44,473 bases of DNA from DASZCR01 sp035942915 (GTDB taxonomy: Bacteria > Acidobacteriota > Blastocatellia > Pyrinomonadales > Pyrinomonadaceae), in contig DASZCR010000323.1 in assembly GCA_035942915.1 (NCBI GenBank), forward strand, positions 1-44,473. The letters are read 5' to 3'. Under the pieces are notes generated by a model that saw nothing but the letters and a program-made list of their open reading frames with translations, had not been told where the DNA came from and searched no databases. The translations under genes were made by a program, and so were the position numbers. Numbering within the stretch: position 1 is the first letter of the stretch; every line of letters starts with the position of its first letter. Shown here one piece after another: positions 34,244 to 41,466 of the stretch.

Positions 34244-35556
34244 AATGGTTCCGACGGCGTGCGCGCTTCGTGCCGCGCGAAAAAGGCGCGCCTCCATCCG
34301 GTCAGAGATATTTCAAACGGTTCCTTCGGGACGACTGCCCGCACCACTCTTCGCAGCATGTAAAAGGTGATGACGGCGAGCAGGAAAGGCCACGCGCTGA
34401 CATAGGCCAGCCAGAGCAACCCGCGCAGAACAGCCCCTGAGTCTCCGTGCTGCTGCGCCGCCACGATGAAGCCGATGAACCAGCGCGCCTGTTGGGGGTA
34501 GTAACGCACCACGTCTTGAATCGAGTAATAAAGGAAGTGGACAACGTAGACGGTGTAGACGGCCGCCAGCGCGATGTAGATGTAGAGCACCTTCAGCCGC
34601 AGGCCGCTGACCTGCCGGGAGGTGTCAATGGATTTTCCGCGCAGTCTGGCGAACCCTCTCGACAGCGTCTGACGCACCTGCTGGTGGAGGTTCGTCAGCC
34701 CGCTCAAATCAGAGAGGAGCCAGTAGCCGTCCATCTTGAAGACCGGGTTGAGGGTAAAGAACAACGCGAAGTGCGTGAGCCACACGACGCGCAGGGCGAA
34801 GGCGCTATCGGAGAGCGACGCATAGAGCGCGAAACCGATAATCAGAAGACACTGAAAATAAACTCCTCCGATATCAACCACCGCTCTCCTTCGCGGAGAC
34901 AATCTCCATGCTTTGGTCACGTCCGTATAAAAGGCAGGGAAGATGAAATAGAGGGCGAAGCCGATTTCTCCGTGCGGGCATCCGTAGCGACGACACGCGG
35001 CGGCGTGGCCGAGTTCATGGAACAGAGTGCTGCCGATGATGACCAGATACAACAGCGGCAGGTCTGTGACCTCGAACGTGTGATGGATAGCCGAGAGTGA
35101 TTTCGAGAAAACAAAATACTCCGCGACCAATAAGGCGCAGAGGGCGGGAATGACGACCCGGCGCGCGAAGAGCCAGCTCAATCTTGACGAAACCGGGCGC
35201 ACCATCCATTCCGGGAACAGTCGAAAGCTGAACACGAATGGCCGCTTCTTAATCGGATAGGGAGTATGACTGAAGAGTGCGTCGGGCAGTCCTGTGCTGA
35301 GGAGTTTGGAGAGCACTTCGACCGTGATTGGTTGCTGCGTCCGGCGCTCATAAATCCGCGCCAGCTCTTCGAGCGTCGCCGGGCCGTCACGCAGCGCGGC
35401 GAGCACGTCGCGCAACGCCTGATTGACGACGAAGCAGGAGTCGCCGACCTCGACGAGATACTGCTTCGTATCATGCGTGCCATCTTCAAAAGGGGCGATT
35501 CTAAAGTCCTCTTTGAGTTGCGGTAACGCGCCGGTGGTCATAGCTGTTGCGCTCAT
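34240..35556 (-). CDS. M50 family intramembrane metalloprotease with N-terminal PqqD-like domain
   Basis: A 438-residue protein. Residues about 15-95 (Y-L-V-E-V-G-D-S, V-N-Q-A-L-R-D-V-L, T-L-E-E-L-A) look like a PqqD/RiPP-recognition winged helix, which binds leader peptides. The rest is a multi-helix M50 protease with H-E-L-G-H at 180-184 and the second zinc motif N-P-V-F-K-M-D-G at 270-277. M50 proteins of this type are found in RiPP operons, for example YydH beside the epipeptide YydF in Bacillus. The ATG at 35556 has AGAGG 5 nt upstream. It is the first enzyme gene after the precursor peptide, 118 bp away with a hairpin between, and it overlaps the next gene by ATGA. Confidence 0.88.
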   Translation of the reverse strand: MSATAMTTGALPQLKEDFRIAPFEDGTHDTKQYLVEVGDSCFVVNQALRDVLAALRDGPATLEELARIYERRTQQPITVEVLSKLLSTGLPDALFSHTPYPIKKRPFVFSFRLFPEWMVRPVSSRLSWLFARRVVIPALCALLVAEYFVFSKSLSAIHHTFEVTDLPLLYLVIIGSTLFHELGHAAACRRYGCPHGEIGFALYFIFPAFYTDVTKAWRLSPRRRAVVDIGGVYFQCLLIIGFALYASLSDSAFALRVVWLTHFALFFTLNPVFKMDGYWLLSDLSGLTNLHQQVRQTLSRGFARLRGKSIDTSRQVSGLRLKVLYIYIALAAVYTVYVVHFLYYSIQDVVRYYPQQARWFIGFIVAAQQHGDSGAVLRGLLWLAYVSAWPFLLAVITFYMLRRVVRAVVPKEPFEISLTGWRRAFFARHEARTPSEPL

Positions 35557-35611
35557 CTTTGCCTCTTGCACGTCATATCACGATGCGGGCGAGCAGGGAT
35601 GGCCGACCGCA

Positions 35612-35642
35612 ATGGGTTGATATGTCTCGCATACCAACCCAT
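35612..35642 (-). promoter_or_regulatory. 13-bp mRNA hairpin between precursor and protease genes
   Basis: On the minus-strand transcript ATGGGTTGGTATG pairs over 13 bp with CATATCAACCCAT around a 5-nt loop; the one non-Watson-Crick pair is G-U on the minus strand and would be A-C on the plus strand. No T-run follows. Hairpins here often protect the 3' end of precursor mRNA or partly stop transcription, so that precursor is made in excess of enzymes. Confidence 0.6.
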
Positions 35643-35674
35643 GCGGGCCGGCACGTTGACGGGGCATCTGCCGC

Positions 35675-35989
35675 CTAGAAGGTGCAGCGACAGATTCTGC
35701 AAAAAGACCTCGTCAGGTGTCCGCTGAGTGCGGATTCGTAGGCGGGGAAAGTGCCTGAAGTCTGGTCGGTATAAGAACCATCATCAAGCATCGCGTTGCC
35801 GTTGTTGTTTGAATAGACGCCCGTATAGCCGGAGCCTGAACCGAGATTGCCCCAACTGTCGCCGTAATAGGCGTATTTTGAGCCGGGTTCCAACTCGGTG
35901 CAGTCGTCCATCGTGCATCTGCCTATCAGCATCATCTCGAAGCGCGATTCAAGTTCCTGAATCGAGAAGCTCGAAGAAGTCAAACTCAT
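35675..35989 (-). CDS. Putative RiPP precursor peptide
   Basis: A 104-residue peptide starting M-S-L-T-S-S-S-F with GGATGGAG 4 nt before the ATG. Residues 1-24 form a leader-like part with a helical, acidic core (F-S-I-Q-E-L-E-S-R-F-E-M). The middle (about 38-80) is rich in Gly, Ser, Tyr and Asn. The C-terminus is basic and Cys-rich, R-S-F-C-R-I-C-R-C-T-F, and two more Cys lie at positions 25 and 30. There is no signal peptide. It is the first gene of an operon with a PqqD-M50 protease, an unrecognised protein, an acyltransferase and an ABC transporter, which is how RiPP precursors are placed. The frame is open further upstream, but that part overlaps the promoter region and lacks a good start. 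Confidence 0.65.
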   Translation of the reverse strand: MSLTSSSFSIQELESRFEMMLIGRCTMDDCTELEPGSKYAYYGDSWGNLGSGSGYTGVYSNNNGNAMLDDGSYTDQTSGTFPAYESALSGHLTRSFCRICRCTF

Positions 35990-36358
35990 GTTGCTCCATC
36001 CTTTCAAACTAAAGAGGGTCAAGTAATCGGGCCGCCTGCGGACAGAATGCCTGCGCCGGTTATCTGCCGCCGGCCGCACGTCGTCCATACTGCGAAACAG
36101 AGTGCATCGCGCGTCGGAACCTTCGCGGCGTTCCCGTCCGCGCCGGGCCGTCGCTTGAAACAAACATGTCGCGAGCTTTGAGGAATCGCGGCGAAGGCCA
36201 GTGACCGGCTGCGGAACTCTGCGCCTTGTATGATGAGTAGGGTGAATAAGAAAGTCTAAACAAACTTTCTCAGTATTTCTCAAAATTACTTAGAGCCGAT
36301 TTCGACCGCTGAGACCGTTTTCTTTGAGCGTCAGGAGGGCTTTGCGAAGCCGCGCTTA
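35990..36358. promoter_or_regulatory. Intergenic region before the peptide operon, with an inverted repeat
   Basis: No gene is supported here. AGAAAGT (36249-36255) and ACTTTCT (36264-36270) form a perfect 7-bp inverted repeat with an 8-nt spacer in an AT-rich patch about 260 bp before the precursor ATG. Promoter elements could lie here, but none matches consensus well. The repeat is a candidate site for one of the two adjacent winged-helix regulators. Confidence 0.4.
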
Positions 36359-37378
36359 TCAAGCGGCCTGTCGCTCTGACCCCGCGCCCAATTCCACGCC
36401 GAGCACCTCGACGATATGCTCCGCGATGCAATCCTGTACGGCGAAAACGTCGGAAAACTTTTCATTGAATTGAGCGCCCCAGCAGACGTGTCCGTCGGCG
36501 ATTCTAATCAGTTGGACGTTGACGCGGACGCGCTCTCCCATGTGTTGAATCGTTCCGGCGAGCACGACATCGACGCACAACTCTCTGCCTGCGCTCAACG
36601 CTTCCTGTTTCGCTCCAGCGTATTTCAAGATTGCGCTCGTCGGTCGCACGAGGACGCGCCGGAGCCTGCTCAGCTTTGTAATCAGCGTGTCGGCGATTCC
36701 GACTTCATCGAAATAGTCGCCGCTTTCGGGATGGGACAGCAGAGTGAAAGGGAGCACGGCCAGAGATAGAGGCGTGTCCATGTTCGGTTCATCGCATCCC
36801 CCTTCGCACGGCGCGCCGGTGGCAGGATGCTCGTCGAAAATCTCGGTGACTTTGGCAACAAATACGTAGCCGCGCGTCGGGATGGTTACCAGAAAGCGAT
36901 GTTCGTGCGGACTCTCGCCCAGTATCTTTCGCAGGACAAAGATGTTCTGCGAAAGATTACTCGGTTCGACGATGCTGTCATCCCAGATGATTCTCAGCAA
37001 CTCATCCTTACTTAACAGATGTCCGCTATGACGGACGAAGACCAACAGTGTATCGAAGACTTTCGGGGTCACGGAGACGGGCTTGCCGGCCTGTAAGAGC
37101 AGTCGTTCGGCGGGCAACATGCGAAAGGCACCGAATTCGTAGCCGATGACTCGACGTTGCGACACCTGCGATTTTGAGATGGGGCGAGAAATATTGAGAT
37201 TAGTTGAGAGTTGAGTTCCTCGATTGGTCGTCTCTTCCGGCCGCGCAGAATGGCTCTCATCGTCTGTGCGCCCGACCCGCGCCGGTTCGTCTTCGCGTCT
37301 ATCACTCGGCAAAGAGTCTTTAAATATCATTTCCATACTCCGGTTCGGCGACCGCGTGGCTGAGAAACGGAAATCCAT
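36359..37378 (-). CDS. OmpR-type winged-helix regulator with TolB/FlgO-like domain
   Basis: A 339-residue protein. A low-complexity N-terminus (1-75) is followed by an OmpR/PhoB-type winged helix (about 80-175; L-L-Q-A-G-K-P-V-S-V-T-P-K-V-F-D-T-L, I-W-D-D-S-I-V, T-I-P-T-R-G-Y-V-F-V). A TolB-like/FlgO-like domain (about 205-325; L-A-V-L-P-F, R-P-T-S-A-I-L-K-Y, V-D-V-V-L-A-G-T-I-Q) comes next. It has no transmembrane helix and no TPR, unlike its neighbour, so it is a shortened, soluble version. The gene runs in the same direction as the peptide operon, 369 bp upstream, and divergently from the larger paralogue. The exact start is uncertain; ATG 37336 is possible. Confidence 0.8.
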   Translation of the reverse strand: MDFRFSATRSPNRSMEMIFKDSLPSDRREDEPARVGRTDDESHSARPEETTNRGTQLSTNLNISRPISKSQVSQRRVIGYEFGAFRMLPAERLLLQAGKPVSVTPKVFDTLLVFVRHSGHLLSKDELLRIIWDDSIVEPSNLSQNIFVLRKILGESPHEHRFLVTIPTRGYVFVAKVTEIFDEHPATGAPCEGGCDEPNMDTPLSLAVLPFTLLSHPESGDYFDEVGIADTLITKLSRLRRVLVRPTSAILKYAGAKQEALSAGRELCVDVVLAGTIQHMGERVRVNVQLIRIADGHVCWGAQFNEKFSDVFAVQDCIAEHIVEVLGVELGAGSERQAA

Positions 37379-37567
37379 TTTTATGTATGGATTCGACGTT
37401 GCGTCTCGCTCGCGTGGGGCGCGGCATCTTGAATCAACCTCCCGACATCCAAGATTTCCGGCTCTCGTTCACCTCGCAACCGTACTCTACGGAGTTGGGC
37501 GCTTAAATGTCTTGAAAACTCACTGATAAAGTTCTGACAAATCTTTGATTACCTCATGGGGTATGTC

Positions 37568-39541
37568 ATGAGCGAGCAGGAATCTCACTTCTTTGAGTTC
37601 GGCCCCTTCCGCGCGGATATTAAAGAGCGCCTCCTATATCGCGATGGAGAGGTTGTGCCGCTCTCGCCGAAAGTCTTCGAGACGTTGTTGGTGCTCATCG
37701 AACGGAGAGGGCACGTCTTGGAAAAGGCGGAGTTGATGGAGATTCTCTGGCCTGACAGTTTCGTCGAGGAGAGCAGTCTGTCGCAGAACATCTCCCGGCT
37801 GAGAAAGGCTCTGGGCGAAGGGGGTGCGGCCGAGCGCCATTACATTGAGACGCTTCCCAAGCGCGGCTATCGTTTCGTGGCCTGCGTGACAGAGGTGCGA
37901 CACGCTGACACGGAGAGCGCTCCGCGACCACTGTCGAGCGCGGAAACGCTCGTCGCAGACGAGAAATCAATACCGGCGCGCGACGATGCGCCCGTGCTCG
38001 ATGCGACCGCCGCCGCTGCTGCTCCGTCCAAGCCATGCGTGGCGCACCGCACGTGGAGGAGTTACGTCACTTTCGCGTGCATACTTTTGATTTCGGCGAC
38101 CACGTTTTTGCTCTTCGCGCGTGCGTGCGAACGTCGGCCGGCCAGAACAGGGCTTCAGGCAAAGTCGATTGCGGTGCTGCCTTTCAAGACTCTCGGCGCG
38201 GATGGAGAGACGGAGATATTGGGGCTTGGGATGGCCGATGCTCTTATCATCAAACTGAGCAAACTGCCGCAGCCCTCCGTGCTCCCGACCGGCTCCATCT
38301 TCAAATACACGAAACGGGACAAAGACGCGCTCTCTATCGGACGCGAGTTGGGCGTCGATGCAGTGCTCGACGGAACTGTGCAGCGCGCCGGAGACCGCGT
38401 GCGCATCACTGCCCAACTCATCAAGCTGAGCGATGAGAAAGTGATTTGGTCGGGAACATTCGACGAGCAGTGCAGCGGCATTTTCGCCTTGCAGGATTCC
38501 CTCTCCGAGCAACTGGCGGTCGCGCTCACATCCGAGCTGACCAATCGCGACAGAGAGCGACTCGCCGGACACTTGACGCAGAATGTGGAGGCTTATCAGG
38601 ACTATCTGATGGGGGTCTATTTCTGGAATAGAAGGACGGAGGAGAACCTCGTCAAAGCCATCGGATATCTGGAAAGGGCTGTCGGCAAAGACGCAAACTT
38701 CGCGATGGCTCATGCCGTACTGGCCGACTGCTACTACTTGAGCGGCATCAACAACTATAAAATCATGTCGCGCAGCGAAGCCATCGGAAAAGCTCACGAA
38801 TCAGCCAGAAGCGCGCTCGCCCTTGACGAGCGGCTCGCGGAGGCACACACGACGATGGCCGGGATACGGAGTTATCACAGAGATTATGAGGCGGCCGAAA
38901 AGGAGTTTCGCAGGGCTATCGAACTCAACCCGAACTATTCGCTCGCGCACGTGCGCTACGGATACCTGTTGTTTGGTTTGCTCCAACTCGAAAATGCGGT
39001 CAGCGAGATGAAGCGTGCGCGAGAACTCGACCCGGCTTCGCCCATCACCAACGCGGCGCTCGCTTACATGCTGCGAGTCGCGCGCGATTACGACGGGGCA
39101 ATCAGGTACAACCGGATAGCCCTTGAGCTTCAGGAGGATATCATGGGCGCGCGTGCGGGCATCGCCGAGTCTTATATTCACAAGGGCATGCCTCAGGAGG
39201 CGCTCGCCGAAATTGAAAAGTTGGGAGAGACAGACCCACTGCTCGCTCTACAGTTAAAGGCTTATGCGTTCGCGGTCTCAGGCAGGCAAGCCGAAGCGGC
39301 GGCAATCGTCTCGAATCTTCAGCAGTCGAAAGACCATCACGCCGTCCCTGCCTACAATTATGCGCTGATTTACGCCAATCTCGGCGATAAAGACAGGGCG
39401 TTTGAATGGCTCAAGAAAGATTCGCTCCTTGATGCCAGAGAAGCGATGTTGAAGTTCGACCCTGAAATGGACCCTTTACGAAACGATCCGAGGTACGCGG
39501 AGATGCTCAAGGCTCCGTTGAAGGAGCGCCCCTCGAACTGA
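37568..39541 (+). CDS. CadC-like transmembrane winged-helix regulator with TPR repeats
   Basis: A 657-residue protein with an OmpR-type winged helix (about 5-105; P-L-S-P-K-V-F-E-T-L, I-L-W-P-D-S-F-V-E-E, T-L-P-K-R-G-Y-R-F-V), one transmembrane helix (about 170-190), a TolB/FlgO-like domain (about 200-315; I-A-V-L-P-F-K-T-L, V-D-A-V-L-D-G-T-V-Q) and a C-terminal set of TPR repeats (about 325-640; A-H-A-V-L-A-D-C-Y-Y, E-F-R-R-A-I-E-L-N-P-N-Y). DNA binding is cytoplasmic and the sensor part periplasmic. The second ATG (37568) is preferred because GGGG lies upstream. It is divergent from its shorter paralogue and next to the peptide operon, so the pair may control it; the family is abundant in Acidobacteriota. 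Confidence 0.88.
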   Translation: MSEQESHFFEFGPFRADIKERLLYRDGEVVPLSPKVFETLLVLIERRGHVLEKAELMEILWPDSFVEESSLSQNISRLRKALGEGGAAERHYIETLPKRGYRFVACVTEVRHADTESAPRPLSSAETLVADEKSIPARDDAPVLDATAAAAAPSKPCVAHRTWRSYVTFACILLISATTFLLFARACERRPARTGLQAKSIAVLPFKTLGADGETEILGLGMADALIIKLSKLPQPSVLPTGSIFKYTKRDKDALSIGRELGVDAVLDGTVQRAGDRVRITAQLIKLSDEKVIWSGTFDEQCSGIFALQDSLSEQLAVALTSELTNRDRERLAGHLTQNVEAYQDYLMGVYFWNRRTEENLVKAIGYLERAVGKDANFAMAHAVLADCYYLSGINNYKIMSRSEAIGKAHESARSALALDERLAEAHTTMAGIRSYHRDYEAAEKEFRRAIELNPNYSLAHVRYGYLLFGLLQLENAVSEMKRARELDPASPITNAALAYMLRVARDYDGAIRYNRIALELQEDIMGARAGIAESYIHKGMPQEALAEIEKLGETDPLLALQLKAYAFAVSGRQAEAAAIVSNLQQSKDHHAVPAYNYALIYANLGDKDRAFEWLKKDSLLDAREAMLKFDPEMDPLRNDPRYAEMLKAPLKERPSN

Positions 39542-39576
39542 AAAAACCGTCGGTCAAGGAAGTCATAGGCGACGGT
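39541..39576 (-). terminator. Intrinsic terminator for the minus-strand cassettes
   Basis: On the minus strand ACCGTCG pairs with CGACGGT (plus-strand arms 39546-39552 and 39570-39576) around a 17-nt loop, followed directly by TTTTTT. It lies just past the last cassette and abuts the stop of the convergent TPR regulator, so it may serve both. Confidence 0.5.
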
Positions 39577-39586
39577 GCTGACAACT

Positions 39587-39647
39587 ATAGAACGTGATTG
39601 ATAAGAGGCACATTGATATGCGTGTCCGCTGCATGCCTTTGTTAGCC
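39587..39647 (-). repeat. Partial attC-like site B0 at the distal end of the cluster
   Basis: The GTTAGCC end (39641-39647) with the adjoining CGCTGCATGCCTTT looks like the gene-proximal side of an attC site. The opposite end near 39587 is poorly conserved. It follows the minus-strand membrane-protein gene by about 55 bp. Confidence 0.4.
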
Positions 39648-39702
39648 GCAACCTTAGAACTCAGCCCATCTCCTCGGTAGGAGGCGTGCTTGGCCGCTGG
39701 CC

Positions 39703-40017
39703 TCAACTGCCGTTGAGCGGCTGTTCCTGAATGCGCTTCTTGACGAGGGGTAGATTAGCACCAAGCACGACCAATCCAATCAATCCGGGTAACAGTAAGC
39801 CGTACCACACTCCCCAAGTCTGACCCATCAACAGAGCCGCCACCCCGACGACCATCAAGATTGCCGAGACAGCCATCATCGCGAGCATCAATTTGAGCGC
39901 ACTTTGGCGCAACTTCCCGCGAGATGCCTGAATGCCGATGAACGAGCCGAGGATGCCGATAGAGACGCCGAGCAACGTGCCGGGAATCCACATCAGCGCG
40001 TCCCAGTGAATAGACAT
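39703..40017 (-). CDS. Small three-helix membrane protein, cassette-borne
   Basis: A 104-residue protein starting M-S-I-H-W-D-A-L-M-W. AAAGGAG lies 9 nt before this ATG but abuts the earlier in-frame ATG at 40026, so the later start is chosen. Three hydrophobic segments lie at about 9-28, 40-62 and 70-88, and the tail is charged (V-K-K-R-I-Q-E-Q). I do not recognise a named family. It lies between attC-like sites B0 and B1 in the same orientation as the other cassette genes. Small membrane proteins without known function are frequent cassette cargo. Confidence 0.65.
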   Translation of the reverse strand: MSIHWDALMWIPGTLLGVSIGILGSFIGIQASRGKLRQSALKLMLAMMAVSAILMVVGVAALLMGQTWGVWYGLLLPGLIGLVVLGANLPLVKKRIQEQPLNGS

Positions 40018-40072
40018 CACCGCCATCTCCTTTCAATTTACGCCTTCCACTTTCCCGCACAACAAACGAAGC

Positions 40073-40183
40073 ACCTAACGCCCGAATTAACCCGCCCCAG
40101 ACATTGCTACACAAGCAGCATTACAAGAGACAACGTTAATGAGTGGCAAGCTGAATCGGCTCGCGTTGAATGAGTTGTTATGC
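40073..40183 (-). repeat. Integron attC-like site B1 (111 bp)
   Basis: The ends are ACCTAAC (40073-40079, full RYYYAAC) and GTTATGC (40177-40183, one change from GTTRRRY). Inner blocks CGCCCGAATTAACCCG and GCGTTGAATGAGTTG are typical L boxes. The TAA stop of the DUF6886 gene lies inside the core site. Confidence 0.75.
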
Positions 40184-40684
40184 CGTCGTCCTCGGCGACG
40201 CGTTCCGCATCCGAATCAGCGAGAATTGCAGAGTGGAGGCAACAACTGCGTCACGCAAAGACCAGAGGCTAGGCATGAAACGCAACTCAACCCCTCGCCT
40301 TATCAATTCAGCTATCAGGTCATCAAAGACCTCAACGGACGAGGGTGCAACAGGCACACGGCTAACGAAGTAACCGGCGCATTCGTCAATACACTCGAAT
40401 GTCTCCGGCGGCAAATGATAGCAGTACAGCCGACAGGTTCGCAGTCGTTCAAACCACGCGCTCTCGACAGCGACGACTGCCGAACTCAACCCAAGAAACC
40501 GCTCTGCATCAGCCGGGGTAGTCTCGCGCCCTGCATAAAAAGTGACGCGGGGACAATCACGCGGGACTAAATAATTGCGCAGGTGTTCGGAGTCAATAGC
40601 CCAGACAACGGGTTCGCTGGCGTAGACAGACGGTCTCGGCTCAAATCTTTCGATGGCAGATTCCTCGCTAACGTGAAACAGCAT
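40178..40684 (-). CDS. DUF6886 family protein, cassette-borne
   Basis: A 168-residue protein starting M-L-F-H-V-S-E-E. The family order is clear: I-E-R-F-E-P-R-P, V-V-W-A-I-D-S-E-H, L-V-P-R-D-C-P-R-V-T-F-Y-A, A-V-E-S-A-W-F-E-R, L-P-P-E-T-F-E and a C-terminal P-S-L-W-S-L-R-D-A-V-V-A-S. This matches DUF6886, related by fold to small ADP-ribosyl-type or RES-like proteins, with no known function. The tail R-N-A-S-P-R-T-T-A runs directly into attC site B1, and the stop codon is part of the core site. The start has no strong ribosome binding site. It sits 18 bp from the core of site B2. Confidence 0.78.
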   Translation of the reverse strand: MLFHVSEESAIERFEPRPSVYASEPVVWAIDSEHLRNYLVPRDCPRVTFYAGRETTPADAERFLGLSSAVVAVESAWFERLRTCRLYCYHLPPETFECIDECAGYFVSRVPVAPSSVEVFDDLIAELIRRGVELRFMPSLWSLRDAVVASTLQFSLIRMRNASPRTTA

Positions 40685-40701
40685 AACTTATCTTACGCGC
40701 G

Positions 40702-40804
40702 GCATAACGCCCGGCCACACCCGCCGCGAGCACAACACGGAAGTCATTCAAGCTAACGATAAGAGGCCGGCTGAATCGCGGTCGGGTGCGTGCCGTTGTT
40801 AGAT
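40702..40804 (-). repeat. Integron attC-like site B2 (103 bp)
   Basis: The ends are GCATAAC (40702-40708, one change) and GTTAGAT (40798-40804, full match). The inner block GAATCGCGGTCGGGTGCG is nearly the same as in site A2 16 kb away. It lies between the DUF6886 and zinc-finger genes. Confidence 0.75.
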
Positions 40805-40824
40805 TACAGGGGCGCGACTATCCT

Positions 40825-41112
40825 TTAGTCGAAGTCGAACAAGTCTGACAGAAAACCCTCCCTTTTCTTCTTCTTGTAATGCCCACCTTGATGAGAATCA
40901 TGGTGGCCGTAAGAAGGGTCAGGCTGGCGCGGATAGCCGGGACGCTCGCGCTCAACGTCTTGGCGGGGTGACGCCCCCACCGCTCTATCAATTATCTTAT
41001 CTAACTCGCCCCTATCCAACCAGACCCCTCGACACTGAGGGCAGTAGTCAATCTCTATACCTTGTCTTTCGGACATGACCAGCTTGACGCTCTCGCAGTT
41101 CGGACAGTTCAT
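40825..41112 (-). CDS. TFIIB-type zinc-ribbon protein, cassette-borne
   Basis: A 95-residue protein starting M-N-C-P-N-C. GAGAGGAGG lies 6 nt before this ATG, which fixes the start; an earlier ATG exists but lacks a site. Two CxxC pairs (Cys3/Cys6 and Cys24/Cys27) form the zf-TFIIB ribbon, followed by the typical G-V-W-L-D-R-G-E-L-D-K-I-I. The second half is rich in His, Pro and Lys (H-H-D-S-H-Q-G-G-H-Y-K-K-K-K-R) and ends L-F-D-F-D. The family is widespread in bacteria with no proven function; a nucleic-acid or metal role is likely. It lies between attC-like sites B2 and B3. Confidence 0.85.
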   Translation of the reverse strand: MNCPNCESVKLVMSERQGIEIDYCPQCRGVWLDRGELDKIIDRAVGASPRQDVERERPGYPRQPDPSYGHHDSHQGGHYKKKKREGFLSDLFDFD

Positions 41113-41158
41113 TATCAACCTCCTCTCAAAGCTTAATCTACTACCCATGACTTCTGTA

Positions 41159-41259
41159 ACCTAACGCCTGAATGAACCGGGCGCGCAGGCAACGCCAGTG
41201 GATTCAAGTTCTCGATAAAAGCCGCGCTATGCGCGCTCCGGTTGAATGAGATGTTAGAC
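41159..41259 (-). repeat. Integron attC-like site B3 (101 bp)
   Basis: Both core sites match consensus: ACCTAAC (41159-41165) and GTTAGAC (41253-41259). The L boxes GCCTGAATGAACCGG and CCGGTTGAATGAGAT pair with the slight asymmetry that defines attC orientation, and the inner part can form a GCGCGC-rich stem. It is the best attC candidate in the window. Confidence 0.82.
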
Positions 41260-41466
41260 GCGTCTCGCCAATTCATAATCCAAGCACTCGCACGCGCTAT
41301 GCTCACCGGACAGACCAACTTCTTTGATTTGAACCTCAACCCCGAAACTGAATTCACAAATCACAAATATGTTGTCACCCCAAGATGACGGTCTGCAAAC
41401 GTATTCGTATGACACGGCGGCGCGGGGCGCGTCTTCCTCTCCGTCACGCTCGGAGTAACCGTTCAA
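41254..41466 (-). CDS. Short uncertain cassette ORF (70 aa)
   Basis: This frame ends with a TAA inside the core of attC site B3, as cassette genes often do, and encodes about 70 residues ending L-D-Y-E-L-A-R-R-V. The only upstream start of interest is a TTG that overlaps the stop of the previous gene as TTGA; no ribosome binding site is obvious. The middle (Y-V-C-R-P-S-S-W-G-D-N-I-F-V-I) looks protein-like. It could be a small cassette protein or the remains of a truncated one. No family is recognised. Confidence 0.35.
   Translation of the reverse strand: MNGYSERDGEEDAPRAAVSYEYVCRPSSWGDNIFVICEFSFGVEVQIKEVGLSGEHSACECLDYELARRV

Noticed and set aside
35990..36283. N-terminal extension of the precursor frame up to 36283
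   Set aside because: It would run through the promoter region, has no good ribosome binding site and looks like random GC-rich translation. The ATG at 35989 has GGATGGAG at the right distance.
40739..40760. Possible promoter between attC-like site arms in B2
   Set aside because: The AT-rich stretch is part of the variable attC loop, and no spaced -35/-10 pair was found.
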